From: an uncultured Eubacteriales bacterium | GTDB taxonomy: Bacteria; Bacillota; Clostridia; Oscillospirales; Oscillospiraceae | Reading direction: 5' to 3' | DNA length: 23,525 bases | Assembly (NCBI GenBank): GCA_900313295.1 | Contig: OMQS01000005.1 | Location: 1 to 23,525 of the forward strand | The notes under the pieces: generated by a model | Told to the model about the DNA's origin: nothing | The model's input: only the letters and a program-made list of their open reading frames with translations | The model's database searches: none | Part shown: in pieces, positions 1 through 8,496 of the stretch | Layout of the letters: every line of letters starts with the position of its first letter | Position numbering within the stretch: the first letter of the stretch is position 1 | Made by a program: the position numbers and the translations under genes

Positions 1-63
1 GCCGGTCTGATGCTGGGCGGCTACGTCGTGCAGGCGCTTTGCAAAAAGGAGGACTCCCTATGA
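1..63 (+). CDS. C-terminal end of an unidentified, probably membrane, protein (partial)
   Basis: Frame 1 is open from the window edge to a TGA at 61-63 and gives about 20 residues, ending LCKKEDSL. The visible part is a hydrophobic, glycine-containing stretch followed by a charged tail, which would fit the end of a membrane helix and a cytoplasmic terminus. The stop overlaps the ATG of the DUF554 gene by four bases (ATGA at 60-63), so the two are probably translationally coupled and co-transcribed. Too little is present to name the family. Confidence 0.55.
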   Translation, partial: AGLMLGGYVVQALCKKEDSL

Positions 64-737
64 TCCTGTTAGGTTCCATCGTCAACGGCGCGGCCATAGC
101 CGTGGGCGGCTTTGCCGGCCTGTTTGTGGGCAAGCTGCTGCCCGACCGAATGCAGAAGACCCTTATGAGCGCACTGGCGCTGGTGGTCATCGGAATAGCC
201 GTGCCGGGGATCAGCGACTCCCAAAAGCCTCTGGTTCCCATCCTGTCCATGGTGCTGGGCACCGTTCTGGGCGAGCTGTTGGATCTGGACAGCGCCTTGA
301 TCCGCTTGGGCGATTGGCTCCAGCGGAAAACCGGCGGCCGCGGCAAGTTTACGGACGGCTTTGTCAACAGCACCATGGTCTTCGCCGTGGGCGCCATGTC
401 CATCATGGGCGCGCTCAACAGCGGCCTGCAGGGTGACCACACCGTGCTTTTGTCCAAGTCCGTCATCGACGGCGTTTCCTCCGTGATCTTCGCCTCCACC
501 TTGGGCGTAGGCGTGCTCTTCTCCTCCGTGCCCGTGTTCCTGCTGGAAGCGCTCATTACCCTTCTGGCCTCGCTGCTGGCGCCGCTGCTGGGGGCGGATG
601 TCCTGGCGGAGATCAGCTCTGTCGGCTCCCTGCTCATTCTGGCCATCAGCCTGAATATGCTGGGCGTCACCAAGATCCGCGTGCTGAACCTTGTCCCCGC
701 CATGTTCTTCCCCCTGCTTCTTTGCAAATTCCTATAA
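60..737 (+). CDS. DUF554 family integral membrane protein (YqgA/YdfK-like)
   Basis: A 225-residue polytopic membrane protein starting MILLGSIVNG, the usual start of the DUF554 family. The start at 60 is chosen over an in-frame TTG at 39 because AAAGGAGG at 45-52 lies 7 nt before this ATG. The TTG would put that ribosome binding site inside the gene. Hydrophobic segments alternate with short glycine-rich loops, and the middle holds the family-like stretch FVNSTMVFAVGAMSIMG. Family members are annotated as possible transporters but no substrate is established. The gene overlaps the preceding one by 4 nt and is closed by an intrinsic terminator at 744-771, so it ends its operon. Family assignment is confident; function is unknown. 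Confidence 0.85.
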   Translation: MILLGSIVNGAAIAVGGFAGLFVGKLLPDRMQKTLMSALALVVIGIAVPGISDSQKPLVPILSMVLGTVLGELLDLDSALIRLGDWLQRKTGGRGKFTDGFVNSTMVFAVGAMSIMGALNSGLQGDHTVLLSKSVIDGVSSVIFASTLGVGVLFSSVPVFLLEALITLLASLLAPLLGADVLAEISSVGSLLILAISLNMLGVTKIRVLNLVPAMFFPLLLCKFL

Positions 738-743
738 AATACG

Positions 744-771
744 ACAGGGCGCCTCGGCGTCCTGTTTTTTT
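744..771 (+). terminator. Intrinsic terminator after the DUF554 gene
   Basis: A 9-bp stem (ACAGGGCGC with GCGTCCTGT, one G-T pair) and a CTCG tetraloop span 744-765. The stem is followed directly by a run of seven T (765-771). It lies 7 nt after the DUF554 stop. Confidence 0.88.
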
Positions 772-836
772 AGGCACGCCCACCCCCGCAGACTTCTATC
801 GTGCCTCCGTAGGGCGGGGTGCCCTCACCCCGCCGC
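772..836. repeat. Intergenic palindromic element (single-hairpin relative of the 14.45 and 20.25 kb elements)
   Basis: A perfect 8-bp inverted repeat, GGCGGGGT (813-820) and ACCCCGCC (827-834), has a 6-nt loop and is preceded by CGTAG. An outer pair, AGGCACG (772-778) and CGTGCCT (800-806), lies just before it. There is no T-run, so it is not a terminator. It resembles the GTAGG...CCCCTACG hairpins at 14.45 and 20.25 kb. It sits between convergent genes. Confidence 0.55.
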
Positions 837-888
837 CGGCCACGCTCCGCACCCCCAAAAAACGCATTTTTTATTTTATAAAATATAT

Positions 889-926
889 AAAAAACCGCAG
901 GGCACCCCTCCGCCGGAATGCCCTGC
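889..926 (-). terminator. Intrinsic terminator of the formate/nitrite transporter gene
   Basis: An 8-bp perfect inverted repeat (897-904 and 919-926, GCAGGGCA and TGCCCTGC) is followed on the minus strand by GG and then a T6 tract (889-894 on plus as A6). It lies 11 nt beyond the stop of the minus-strand gene at 938. The plus-strand side also has a T-rich tract, so it may act in both directions. Confidence 0.8.
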
Positions 927-937
927 CCATTTCTTTT

Positions 938-1681
938 TTAAGTATTTTTTCGGCCATACAGCAGGTAGAGAATGCCCCCCAGCCCGCAGCCGCCCACCAT
1001 GTTCCCCAGCGTCACCGGCAGCAGATTCCGCCACAGGCTCAGCCATGTCACTTCTCCCTTTTCGGCCAGAAAAATGCCGGCAGGAATGTAATACATGTTG
1101 GCCACGCTGTGCTCAAAGCCGCACAGGACGAACAGGAAAATAGGCCCAAAGAGGGACACCACCTTTCCCCCCGCCGACTGGGCGCAGAACGCCATCCACA
1201 CCGCCAAGCACACGAGGAAATTGCACAGCACACCCCGCAGCAGCGCCGCACCGAAGGGCAGCACCGCCTTTGTCAAGGCAGTGGACACTGCGGCTTCCGC
1301 AACTCCGTTCAGCGCACCGCATCGCGCCACAAGAAAGGCCACCGCCACGCTGCCAAACAGGTTCCCCAGATAGACGGTCGCCCAGCTTTTCAGCATAGAT
1401 CCCGCCGTGATATTCCCCCGCAGCAGCGGCATGAGAAACAGGCAGTTGCCCGTAAAAAGCTCGCTCCCCGCCAAAAGCACCATGGTGAGTCCTATGGGAA
1501 AAATAGCCGCCGATGCCAGCCTTCCGCCCAGCGCACCGCCTATCGAAGCCGCTACCCCCGCAAAGGCGATGAACACCCCCGCCAGCGCGCCCAAAAGCAG
1601 CAGACGGGACAGGCTCTGCGCCGTTCTCTTTTCCGCAGCGGCGCAATAATCCGCCGCCGCTTGGTCAAATGTCTTCAGCAT
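938..1681 (-). CDS. Formate/nitrite transporter (FNT/FocA-NirC family)
   Basis: A 247-residue channel of the FNT family, which moves formate, nitrite or related small monovalent anions across the cytoplasmic membrane as pentamers. Visible family signatures are AGSELFTGN (residues 71-79, before the Omega-loop region), the CNFLVCLAVW helix (153-162) and CGFEHSVANMYY, with the central-pore histidine at 191. Length is slightly below FocA (about 285) and close to NirC (about 268). The ATG start has GGAGGAG 4 nt upstream. The gene diverges from proC through a shared symmetrical promoter and ends at its own terminator. No pyruvate formate-lyase or nitrite reductase gene is adjacent. Formate is the likely substrate in a fermenter, but FocA and NirC cannot be separated here. 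Confidence 0.88.
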   Translation of the reverse strand: MLKTFDQAAADYCAAAEKRTAQSLSRLLLLGALAGVFIAFAGVAASIGGALGGRLASAAIFPIGLTMVLLAGSELFTGNCLFLMPLLRGNITAGSMLKSWATVYLGNLFGSVAVAFLVARCGALNGVAEAAVSTALTKAVLPFGAALLRGVLCNFLVCLAVWMAFCAQSAGGKVVSLFGPIFLFVLCGFEHSVANMYYIPAGIFLAEKGEVTWLSLWRNLLPVTLGNMVGGCGLGGILYLLYGRKNT

Positions 1682-1731
1682 CCTGCTCCTCCGTTTCCGC
1701 AGCGTAACACCTCCGCTGCTCCTTTTGCACT

Positions 1732-1783
1732 ATTATAGCAGAGTGCGCATTCTGTTGCAATTCCGCATTTGTCATTGTATAAT
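1732..1783. promoter_or_regulatory. Symmetrical divergent promoters for fnt (-) and proC (+) sharing one -35 box
   Basis: The palindromic hexamer TTGCAA at 1755-1760 lies exactly 17 nt from a perfect TATAAT at 1778-1783 on the plus strand. It is also exactly 17 nt from a perfect TATAAT on the minus strand (1737-1732). One -35 element can thus serve both proC and the transporter gene. Polymerase bound in one direction should exclude the other, so the two genes are probably expressed in competition unless a regulator decides. The boxes are seen; the competition is inference. Confidence 0.8.
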
Positions 1784-1817
1784 GTAAAAAAATAAAAAAC
1801 GAGGGAAGGGTAACAAT

Positions 1818-2618
1818 ATGCTGTACGGATTCATCGGCACAGGCAACATGGGCGGGGCGCTGGCGCGGAGCTGCGCCAAGGCCGTAAAGCCCGAAAACCT
1901 GCTTCTGTCCAACCGCACGCGGGAAAAGGCGCAGGCGCTGGCCAAGGAGCTGGGCGCGCAGGCGGTGGACAACGAAACCATTGCCGCACGCTGCGATGTG
2001 CTCTTTCTGGGCGTAAAGCCCCAGGGAATGGAAAATATGCTGCGCCGGCTCCGGCCGGTGCTGGCCGGTCGAACCGACTCCTTCGTGCTGGTCTCCATGG
2101 CGGCAGGTCTGACTGTCGCCGCTCTGCAGCGCATGGCGGGCGGGTCTTATCCGGTCATGCGCATCATGCCCAATACTGCCTGCGCCGTAGGCGAGGGCAT
2201 GACGCTTCTGACCTGCTCCGACGAGGTAACGCAGGCGCAGCGGCAGGCGGTGCTGTCAGCTCTGTCCGCCTCCGGACTTGTGGAGGAAATGAGCGAATCT
2301 CTTATAGATGCCGGCAGCGCAGTGGCCGGCTGCGGCGGCGCTTTCGCCTGCCTGTTTCTGGAGGGGCTGGCGGACGGCGGCGTGCTGTGCGGCCTGCCCC
2401 GTGACAAGGCGCAGCGCATGGCAGCGCAGATGCTGCTGGGCGCAGCCAAGCTGGCGCTGGAGGGCGGTGAGCACACGGGGCAGATGAAGGATGCCATCTG
2501 CTCCCCCGCCGGCACGACCATCGCCGGCGTCCGAAAGCTGGAGTCCATGGCCTTCCGCTCTGCTGCCATGGAGGCGGTGATAGCCGCCTATGAGCGGACG
2601 GAAGCGCTGAAAAAATAG
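1818..2618 (+). CDS. proC: Pyrroline-5-carboxylate reductase
   Basis: A 266-residue cytoplasmic enzyme that reduces 1-pyrroline-5-carboxylate to L-proline with NAD(P)H, the last step of proline synthesis. The N-terminus carries the dinucleotide-binding Rossmann motif FIGTGNMG (residues 5-12), followed by SNRT (31-34) at the cofactor phosphate region. The C-terminal dimerisation domain holds the P5CR signature around 224-241, DAICSPAGTTIAGVRKLE. Length is typical of the family. The ATG is preceded by GGGAAGGG. It has its own promoter (TTGCAA-17-TATAAT) and ends before a strong hairpin at 2693-2720. proB and proA are not in the window, so this is a lone proC. Confidence 0.96.
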   Translation: MLYGFIGTGNMGGALARSCAKAVKPENLLLSNRTREKAQALAKELGAQAVDNETIAARCDVLFLGVKPQGMENMLRRLRPVLAGRTDSFVLVSMAAGLTVAALQRMAGGSYPVMRIMPNTACAVGEGMTLLTCSDEVTQAQRQAVLSALSASGLVEEMSESLIDAGSAVAGCGGAFACLFLEGLADGGVLCGLPRDKAQRMAAQMLLGAAKLALEGGEHTGQMKDAICSPAGTTIAGVRKLESMAFRSAAMEAVIAAYERTEALKK

Positions 2619-2655
2619 GAGAAATTTTTATCATTTTCCTATATAGATCACGGCC

Positions 2656-2720
2656 AAAAGCGGACGGTTTTTTCGCTTTTATCCCATAAAATAAAGAGGA
2701 GCTTATGCTCCTCTTTTTTT
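2656..2720. terminator. Bidirectional terminator between proC and the atp operon
   Basis: A 10-bp perfect stem, AAAGAGGAGC (2693-2702) with GCTCCTCTTT (2707-2716) and a TTAT loop, is followed by T7 (2714-2720) on the plus strand. On the minus strand it is followed by TTTATTTTAT, so it can serve both convergent units. A weaker A-T-ended hairpin (AAAAGCG 2656-2662, CGCTTTT 2674-2680) lies just upstream on the proC side. Confidence 0.9.
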
Positions 2721-2732
2721 GCTGAAAACAAA

Positions 2733-3146
2733 TTATTTTTTCATCATGCGCACCGCCGCCTGTCGGGCTATGGCACGATGCAGGGCGATCTGGGCACGCT
2801 TCATGTCCCACCCGCCGGTCTTATCGCCAAGCCGCTCTCTGGCGCGGTGCTCCGCCGCCTCGGCGCGGGGCAGGTCGATGTTTTCCGCCCGCTCCGCCGT
2901 GCGCACCAGCAGGGTCGCCTCGTTGTGCACCACGTTGGCCACGCCCAGATCCACGGCGATGAACGCCTCAGTTCCATCGCTTTTTCGGGCGGTAACCACG
3001 CCGCTTTCAACGGCGCCCAGCATGGGTGCATGATCCTGCAGCACGCCTACGCTGCCACCGAAAAGCGGCAGCTCCACATAGCTGACCATGTCGTCATAGA
3101 CGCTGCCGCCGGCGGTGGCGATCTCCAGATGGATCCCGTCTTTCAT
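2733..3146 (-). CDS. atpC: F1 ATP synthase epsilon subunit
   Basis: A 137-residue central-stalk subunit that binds gamma and the c-ring and can inhibit ATP hydrolysis. Residues 1-83 form the beta-sandwich domain, including FGGSVGVLQDHAPM; the rest is the C-terminal helical hairpin. At the junction, residues 90-95 read IDLPRA. This matches the I(L)DxxRA ATP-binding motif known from Bacillus epsilon subunits, so ATP sensing is plausible. The ATG at 3146 is preferred over an in-frame GTG at 3152. GAGG sits 5 nt before this ATG and overlaps the end of atpD (stop 9 nt upstream). It is the last gene of the operon and ends at the bidirectional terminator. Confidence 0.93.
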   Translation of the reverse strand: MKDGIHLEIATAGGSVYDDMVSYVELPLFGGSVGVLQDHAPMLGAVESGVVTARKSDGTEAFIAVDLGVANVVHNEATLLVRTAERAENIDLPRAEAAEHRARERLGDKTGGWDMKRAQIALHRAIARQAAVRMMKK

Positions 3147-3155
3147 AGGCACCTC

Positions 3156-4547
<1,392 letters not shown>

Positions 4548-4550
4548 CTA

Positions 4551-5423
4551 TCACTTTTTTGCCTTTTTCAAGGCGTTGGCGCCGCCGACGATCTCGGCGA
4601 TCTCGGTGGTGATGGCGGCCTGACGCACACGGTTGAGCTGCAGACTCAGGTCGTTTATCAGCTCGGTGGTGGCGTCGGTGGCTGCGCTCATGGCGGCCAT
4701 GCGGGAAGCCTGCTCGCTGACCTTGGCCTCCAGCAAAACGGAATAGACCATGTTGTTCAGATAGAGCTGCACCATGTTTTCCAGCACGCTGCGGGCATCC
4801 GGCTCAAAGATATAGTCGTTGCCGGCCTCCTCCCGCTCCTGCGGCTGAAGCTGTGCAGGAAGAAGCTGCACCTGATCAGGCACCTGCTGCAGAGCAGAAC
4901 GGAAGCGCTGGTAGACCAGATGGATCTCATCTGCCTCGCCGCTGAGGTACAGGCGCTTGAGATAGTCCGCCACCGGCAGAGCTTCTGCCATGTCGGGGGT
5001 GTCGCTCAAAGCGTCGAAGGTGTGGCACACAGGCAGGCCGGACTGGGCGATGATGTCCCGCCCCCAGCTGCCGCAGACCACCACGGTGCAGGGTCTCTCA
5101 TCCGCCTGCACCAGCTCCTGGGCATGGCGCAGCACCGCGTGGTTATACACGCCGCAAAGGCCACGATTGCCCACGAAGAGGACATAGCAGACCGTGCGAA
5201 CCTCCTTGCGGGGAAGCAGAAACTCGTTATCATAGCCGGCGTTTTCTCCGGCCATAAGCTCGGCGAGAACGTGCTGGCTCCGCCGGGCAAAGCTGCGGAT
5301 GCCGCTCAGACCGCTCTGGGTGCGGTGCAGCTTGGCGGAAGCCACCATTTTCATGGTCTTGGTGATCTGCTGCGTACTTTTCACGCTCCGGATACGGGCG
5401 CGTATCTCACGCATACTGGCCAT
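4551..5423 (-). CDS. atpG: F1 ATP synthase gamma subunit
   Basis: A 290-residue rotor shaft that sits in the alpha3-beta3 hexamer and couples c-ring rotation to catalysis. The N-terminal helix REIRARIRSVKSTQQITKTM (residues 5-24) and the C-terminal helix RQAAITTEIAEIVGGANAL are the two strands of the coiled coil and match the family closely. The central Rossmann-like domain holds VGNRGLCG. Length is typical. The ATG has AAGGGGGG 8 nt upstream. The gap to the fused upstream gene is 33 nt, the longest in the F1 part of the operon, but no separate promoter was seen there. Confidence 0.97.
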   Translation of the reverse strand: MASMREIRARIRSVKSTQQITKTMKMVASAKLHRTQSGLSGIRSFARRSQHVLAELMAGENAGYDNEFLLPRKEVRTVCYVLFVGNRGLCGVYNHAVLRHAQELVQADERPCTVVVCGSWGRDIIAQSGLPVCHTFDALSDTPDMAEALPVADYLKRLYLSGEADEIHLVYQRFRSALQQVPDQVQLLPAQLQPQEREEAGNDYIFEPDARSVLENMVQLYLNNMVYSVLLEAKVSEQASRMAAMSAATDATTELINDLSLQLNRVRQAAITTEIAEIVGGANALKKAKK

Positions 5424-5456
5424 TCTGTCTTCCCCCCTTTCTCAAATCATTCTTTT

Positions 5457-7733
5457 TCAAAAGGACTCCTTAAAGCTCTCCAGTGTTTTGCGCAGAGAGG
5501 CCAGCATATCGGCGGGGATCTTCTTTCCCTCGCAGATCACGTCCACCAGCTCCGGCATGGTCAGCTTCACATGCGCCACCACCTCCCGCTCAAAGCGGGA
5601 CATATCGGCAAGCGCCACATCATCGGCGTAGCCCTCGTTGGCGGCAAAAATGGCGATGACCTGATCCTCCACGGACTTGGCATCGAACTGGTTCTGCTTG
5701 AGCAGCTCCGTCATGTGCTGGCCGCGGCACAGGGTAGACTGGGTGGCCGCATCCAGCTCGGAGCCGAACTGGGCGAAGGACGCCAGCTCGCGGTACTGCG
5801 CCAGATCGGTGCGCAGACGACCCGCCACCTGCTTCATGGCAGGCATCTGGGCGGCGCCGCCCACACGGGACACGGACAAGCCCACGTTGATGGCCGGCCG
5901 GTTGCCGGAATGGAACAGACCGGTCTCCAAGAAGATCTGACCGTCGGTAATGGAGATGACGTTGGTGGGGATATAGGCGGAAATGTCGCCCGCCTGGGTC
6001 TCGATGATGGGCAGGGCGGTCATGCTGCCGCCGCCGGTGGCCTCGTCCAGCCGAGCAGCGCGCTCCAGCAGACGGGAGTGCAGATAAAACACGTCGCCGG
6101 GGTAGGCCTCGCGTCCGGGGGGACGCTGGAGCAGCAGGGAAATTTCGCGGTAGGCAGCCGCCTGCTTGCTCAGATCGTCATACACGATGAGGACGTCGCG
6201 GCCCTGATACATGAAGAACTCGCCGATGGCCGCGCCGGCATAGGGGGCGATATACAGCATGGGGGCAGGCTCCGAAGCGGAGGCGCACACCACGGTGGTA
6301 TAGTCCATGGCGCCCAGCTCCGTCAGCTTGCGCACAACGTTGGCCACCGTGGACTCCTTCTGGCCGATGGCCACATAGATGCACAGAACGTCCTTGCCCT
6401 TCTGGTTGACGATGGTGTCCAGGGCAATGGCCGTTTTACCGGTCTGGCGGTCGCCGATGATAAGCTCACGCTGGCCGCGGCCGATGGGAACCAGGGCGTC
6501 GATGGCCTTGATGCCCGTTTGCAGCGGGACAGTGACGCCCTGCCGGTGCAGCACGCTGGGGGCGGGGCTTTCCACCGCTCGATAGCCGTCGGGGGTGATG
6601 GGACCCTTGCCGTCTATGGGACGGCCCAGTGCGTCCACCACGCGGCCACACATACCATAGCCCACGGGGACTTCGATGATGTGCCCCGTGCGGCGCACGA
6701 CGTCGCCCTCCTGAATGCCGGCAAAATTGCCCAACAGGACAACGCCCACGTTATCCTGATCCAGATCCATGACCATGCCGCGCAGGTCGCCCTCGAACTC
6801 CAGCATCTCGCCGGCCATCACGTCCGCCAGACCCGCCACACGGCAGATACCGTCGGACACGCTGATGACCTCGCCCACCTGATAGTTGTCTATGGAGCTG
6901 TCGGCGGAAGCGATGATCTGCCGCACGTTCTCCAGAACGGGCTGACCGTCCTTGCAGCCGTGATCCGCATCACGAACCAGACGCTCCAGACGGTGAAGGG
7001 CAGAGCCGTCATACACGGTGTCGCCCACGCGCAGGCGCACGCCGGCCACCAGACTTTCGTCCACCTCGCTGCGCAGGTCGATCAGCTCACCGGCAGGAAC
7101 GTCCTCCCCCGCTTCCTTGCAGGCGGCGGCGAAGATCGCCGTCAGCTTCTGCCGCAGCGATGCAAGCTCTTCCTCCGGCAGCGGCTGGGCGGCGGCAACG
7201 GTCACCGCCAGCTTTTTCCCCTCGGACAGGGTGAGAAGGTCGCTGGGCTGGGCGGAAACCGAATGGTCCATATTTTGAATGAAATCGTCCACCAGCGCCT
7301 TGCGCCGGAGGGCGTACTCGTCTTTTTGCAGCGCCTTGCCGGTCGCCTCCGCCACCTGACGGAGAACCTGTGCGCTGACCTCCTCCTGCATGATGGAGCG
7401 AAGCTGCTGCTCACGCACAGCGGCGCTCTGGCGCAGCACGTTGGCCGCCTCCTGGCTGCTCTCGGCAGCGGAAACGCTGTTTTCCTCCACCTGGCGGCGG
7501 GTGCCGGCCAGCAGCTCGTCTTCCCGCTGCTGCGCCTGTGCCTTGTCCTTGCCTATGCGGTCTTCAAGGGCAGCGGCGTTCTCCTCCGCAGCCTTCGCCT
7601 CGTCCAGCGCTGCGGCGATCTTATCCCTGCGCTCCTTAAACATCCGCGCGATCATCTTGCGGGTGATGAAAAACAGGGCGCCGAAGAGGATGACGAAGTT
7701 GATGACGGCAAATAAGAAATCTTTCAAATGCAT
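5457..7733 (-). CDS. Fused ATP synthase stator b - delta C-terminal domain - alpha subunit
   Basis: One 758-codon frame holding three F-ATPase parts. Residues 1-158 are b-like: one membrane helix (about 4-26), then a long charged helix ending [10 protein letters not shown], as b subunits do. Residues 165-254 match the delta C-terminal domain, with [13 protein letters not shown], then [20 protein letters not shown] and LHRLERL. Residues 280-758 are a full alpha subunit, with Walker A GDRQTGKT (427-434), DVLIVYDD (513-520) and the arginine-finger stretch SVSRVGG (R623). The delta N-terminal six-helix bundle is missing. No stop, frameshift or strong internal ribosome site marks either junction. 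The ATG follows GAGG by 5 nt, and the upstream b gene ends 7 nt away. The protein should sit at the membrane as peripheral stalk plus F1 head. Mycobacteria have a b-delta fusion; I know of no described b-delta-alpha fusion. Domain calls are confident; stoichiometry is open. Confidence 0.95.
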   Translation of the reverse strand: MHLKDFLFAVINFVILFGALFFITRKMIARMFKERRDKIAAALDEAKAAEENAAALEDRIGKDKAQAQQREDELLAGTRRQVEENSVSAAESSQEAANVLRQSAAVREQQLRSIMQEEVSAQVLRQVAEATGKALQKDEYALRRKALVDDFIQNMDHSVSAQPSDLLTLSEGKKLAVTVAAAQPLPEEELASLRQKLTAIFAAACKEAGEDVPAGELIDLRSEVDESLVAGVRLRVGDTVYDGSALHRLERLVRDADHGCKDGQPVLENVRQIIASADSSIDNYQVGEVISVSDGICRVAGLADVMAGEMLEFEGDLRGMVMDLDQDNVGVVLLGNFAGIQEGDVVRRTGHIIEVPVGYGMCGRVVDALGRPIDGKGPITPDGYRAVESPAPSVLHRQGVTVPLQTGIKAIDALVPIGRGQRELIIGDRQTGKTAIALDTIVNQKGKDVLCIYVAIGQKESTVANVVRKLTELGAMDYTTVVCASASEPAPMLYIAPYAGAAIGEFFMYQGRDVLIVYDDLSKQAAAYREISLLLQRPPGREAYPGDVFYLHSRLLERAARLDEATGGGSMTALPIIETQAGDISAYIPTNVISITDGQIFLETGLFHSGNRPAINVGLSVSRVGGAAQMPAMKQVAGRLRTDLAQYRELASFAQFGSELDAATQSTLCRGQHMTELLKQNQFDAKSVEDQVIAIFAANEGYADDVALADMSRFEREVVAHVKLTMPELVDVICEGKKIPADMLASLRKTLESFKESF

Positions 7734-7740
7734 TTCAGCC

Positions 7741-8181
7741 TCACTGCTCCTCTCTGCCTGCGTCGCCGCTCAGAAGCTGCTGCGCCAGGGCGGAAACGAG
7801 CTGCGGCATCTGCTCTCCGGCTTCTGCCTGCGCCTGCTCCCGCTCACGCGCTATGCGCCCCTGCGCCTCCTGCAGCGCCTGATCCACCTCGGTCTGCGCG
7901 TTTGCCAGCACCCAGGTGCGCTCTTTATCATCGGCTGCTTTTCCCTCTGCGAGAAGCTGCTTGGCCTCCTGGCTGCGCTCATTCCAGCTTTCACGCAGCG
8001 CAGCGTCGCTCTCGTCCTTCTTCTGCTGCGCCTGACGGGCCTTTTCGTGCCCCTCGTCAATGGACGCCTGACGGGCCTCCATGAATCGCACCAGCGGATC
8101 AAACAGGAACTTTTTCAGCACAAACAGCAACGCAAAAAAGCAAACGATGGTCCAAATCACTTCTGACACGTTAATGCTCAA
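7741..8181 (-). CDS. atpF: ATP synthase F0 subunit b (stand-alone)
   Basis: A 146-residue peripheral-stalk subunit: one membrane helix at about residues 6-26 ([20 protein letters not shown]), then a long alanine-, glutamine- and glutamate-rich helix predicted to form the b dimer coiled coil. The start is TTG at 8181, supported by AGGAGG 8 nt upstream; the next candidate (GTG, codon 5) is too far from that site. It ends 7 nt before the fused b-delta-alpha gene, whose own N-terminus is a second b-like segment. The stalk is therefore probably a heterodimer of this b and the fused b', as in phototrophs (b/b') or mycobacteria (b and b-delta). Confidence 0.93.
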   Translation of the reverse strand: MSINVSEVIWTIVCFFALLFVLKKFLFDPLVRFMEARQASIDEGHEKARQAQQKKDESDAALRESWNERSQEAKQLLAEGKAADDKERTWVLANAQTEVDQALQEAQGRIAREREQAQAEAGEQMPQLVSALAQQLLSGDAGREEQ

Positions 8182-8218
8182 AGCGTGTGCCTCCTTACTT
8201 TTTCTATAGGGGGTCGGA

Positions 8219-8449
8219 TCAGATCTTGCCGATCAGCATAAAGGCGATGAGCAGGCCGTAAATGGTGAGAGCCTCCATCAGAGCCAGAGCGATGATCATG
8301 CTGGAACGGATGCTGCCGGCTGCCTCGGGCTGGCGAGCCATGGCCTCCATGGCCTTGGACGCAGTGAGACCCTGTCCGATAGCGGGGCCGATGGTGCTCA
8401 GAGCCACAGCCAGAGCGGCTGCCAGGGCGATGATTGCGGATGAAGTCAT
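8219..8449 (-). CDS. atpE: ATP synthase F0 subunit c (rotor ring)
   Basis: A 76-residue two-helix hairpin that oligomerises into the membrane rotor ring. Helix 1 contains GPAIGQG (residues 21-27), the polar loop contains ARQPE (38-42), and helix 2 carries the ion-carrying glutamate E59 in MEALTIYG. The start is the ATG at 8449, with GGAGG 8 nt upstream; the in-frame TTG at 8464 lies inside that site. Q26 and Y64 match sodium-binding c-subunits, but the residue after E59 is alanine instead of the serine or threonine found there. Coupling-ion identity is therefore unclear. Confidence 0.96.
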   Translation of the reverse strand: MTSSAIIALAAALAVALSTIGPAIGQGLTASKAMEAMARQPEAAGSIRSSMIIALALMEALTIYGLLIAFMLIGKI

Positions 8450-8496
8450 AGTTGTTTCCTCCAAAAATTATTGAATGTATTTTTTTAATTATTATA

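Noticed and set aside
39..62. TTG 39 as start of the DUF554 gene
   Set aside because: It would place the AAAGGAGG ribosome site inside the coding region; ATG 60 fits that site and the family N-terminus.
6900..7300. Fusion of b, delta and alpha caused by a sequencing error
   Set aside because: Two junctions would both have to be wrong. Reading is smooth through both, no leftover start codon with ribosome site remains before alpha, and the delta N-terminal domain is missing altogether, which a point error cannot explain. Reads should still be checked.
4920..7715. A 931-codon open frame on the plus strand opposite atpG and the fused b-delta-alpha gene
   Set aside because: It is a shadow of the high-GC codon pattern of the minus-strand genes. 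The translation is His/Gly/Ala/Val-rich with no domain, and the opposite strand encodes unmistakable ATP synthase subunits.
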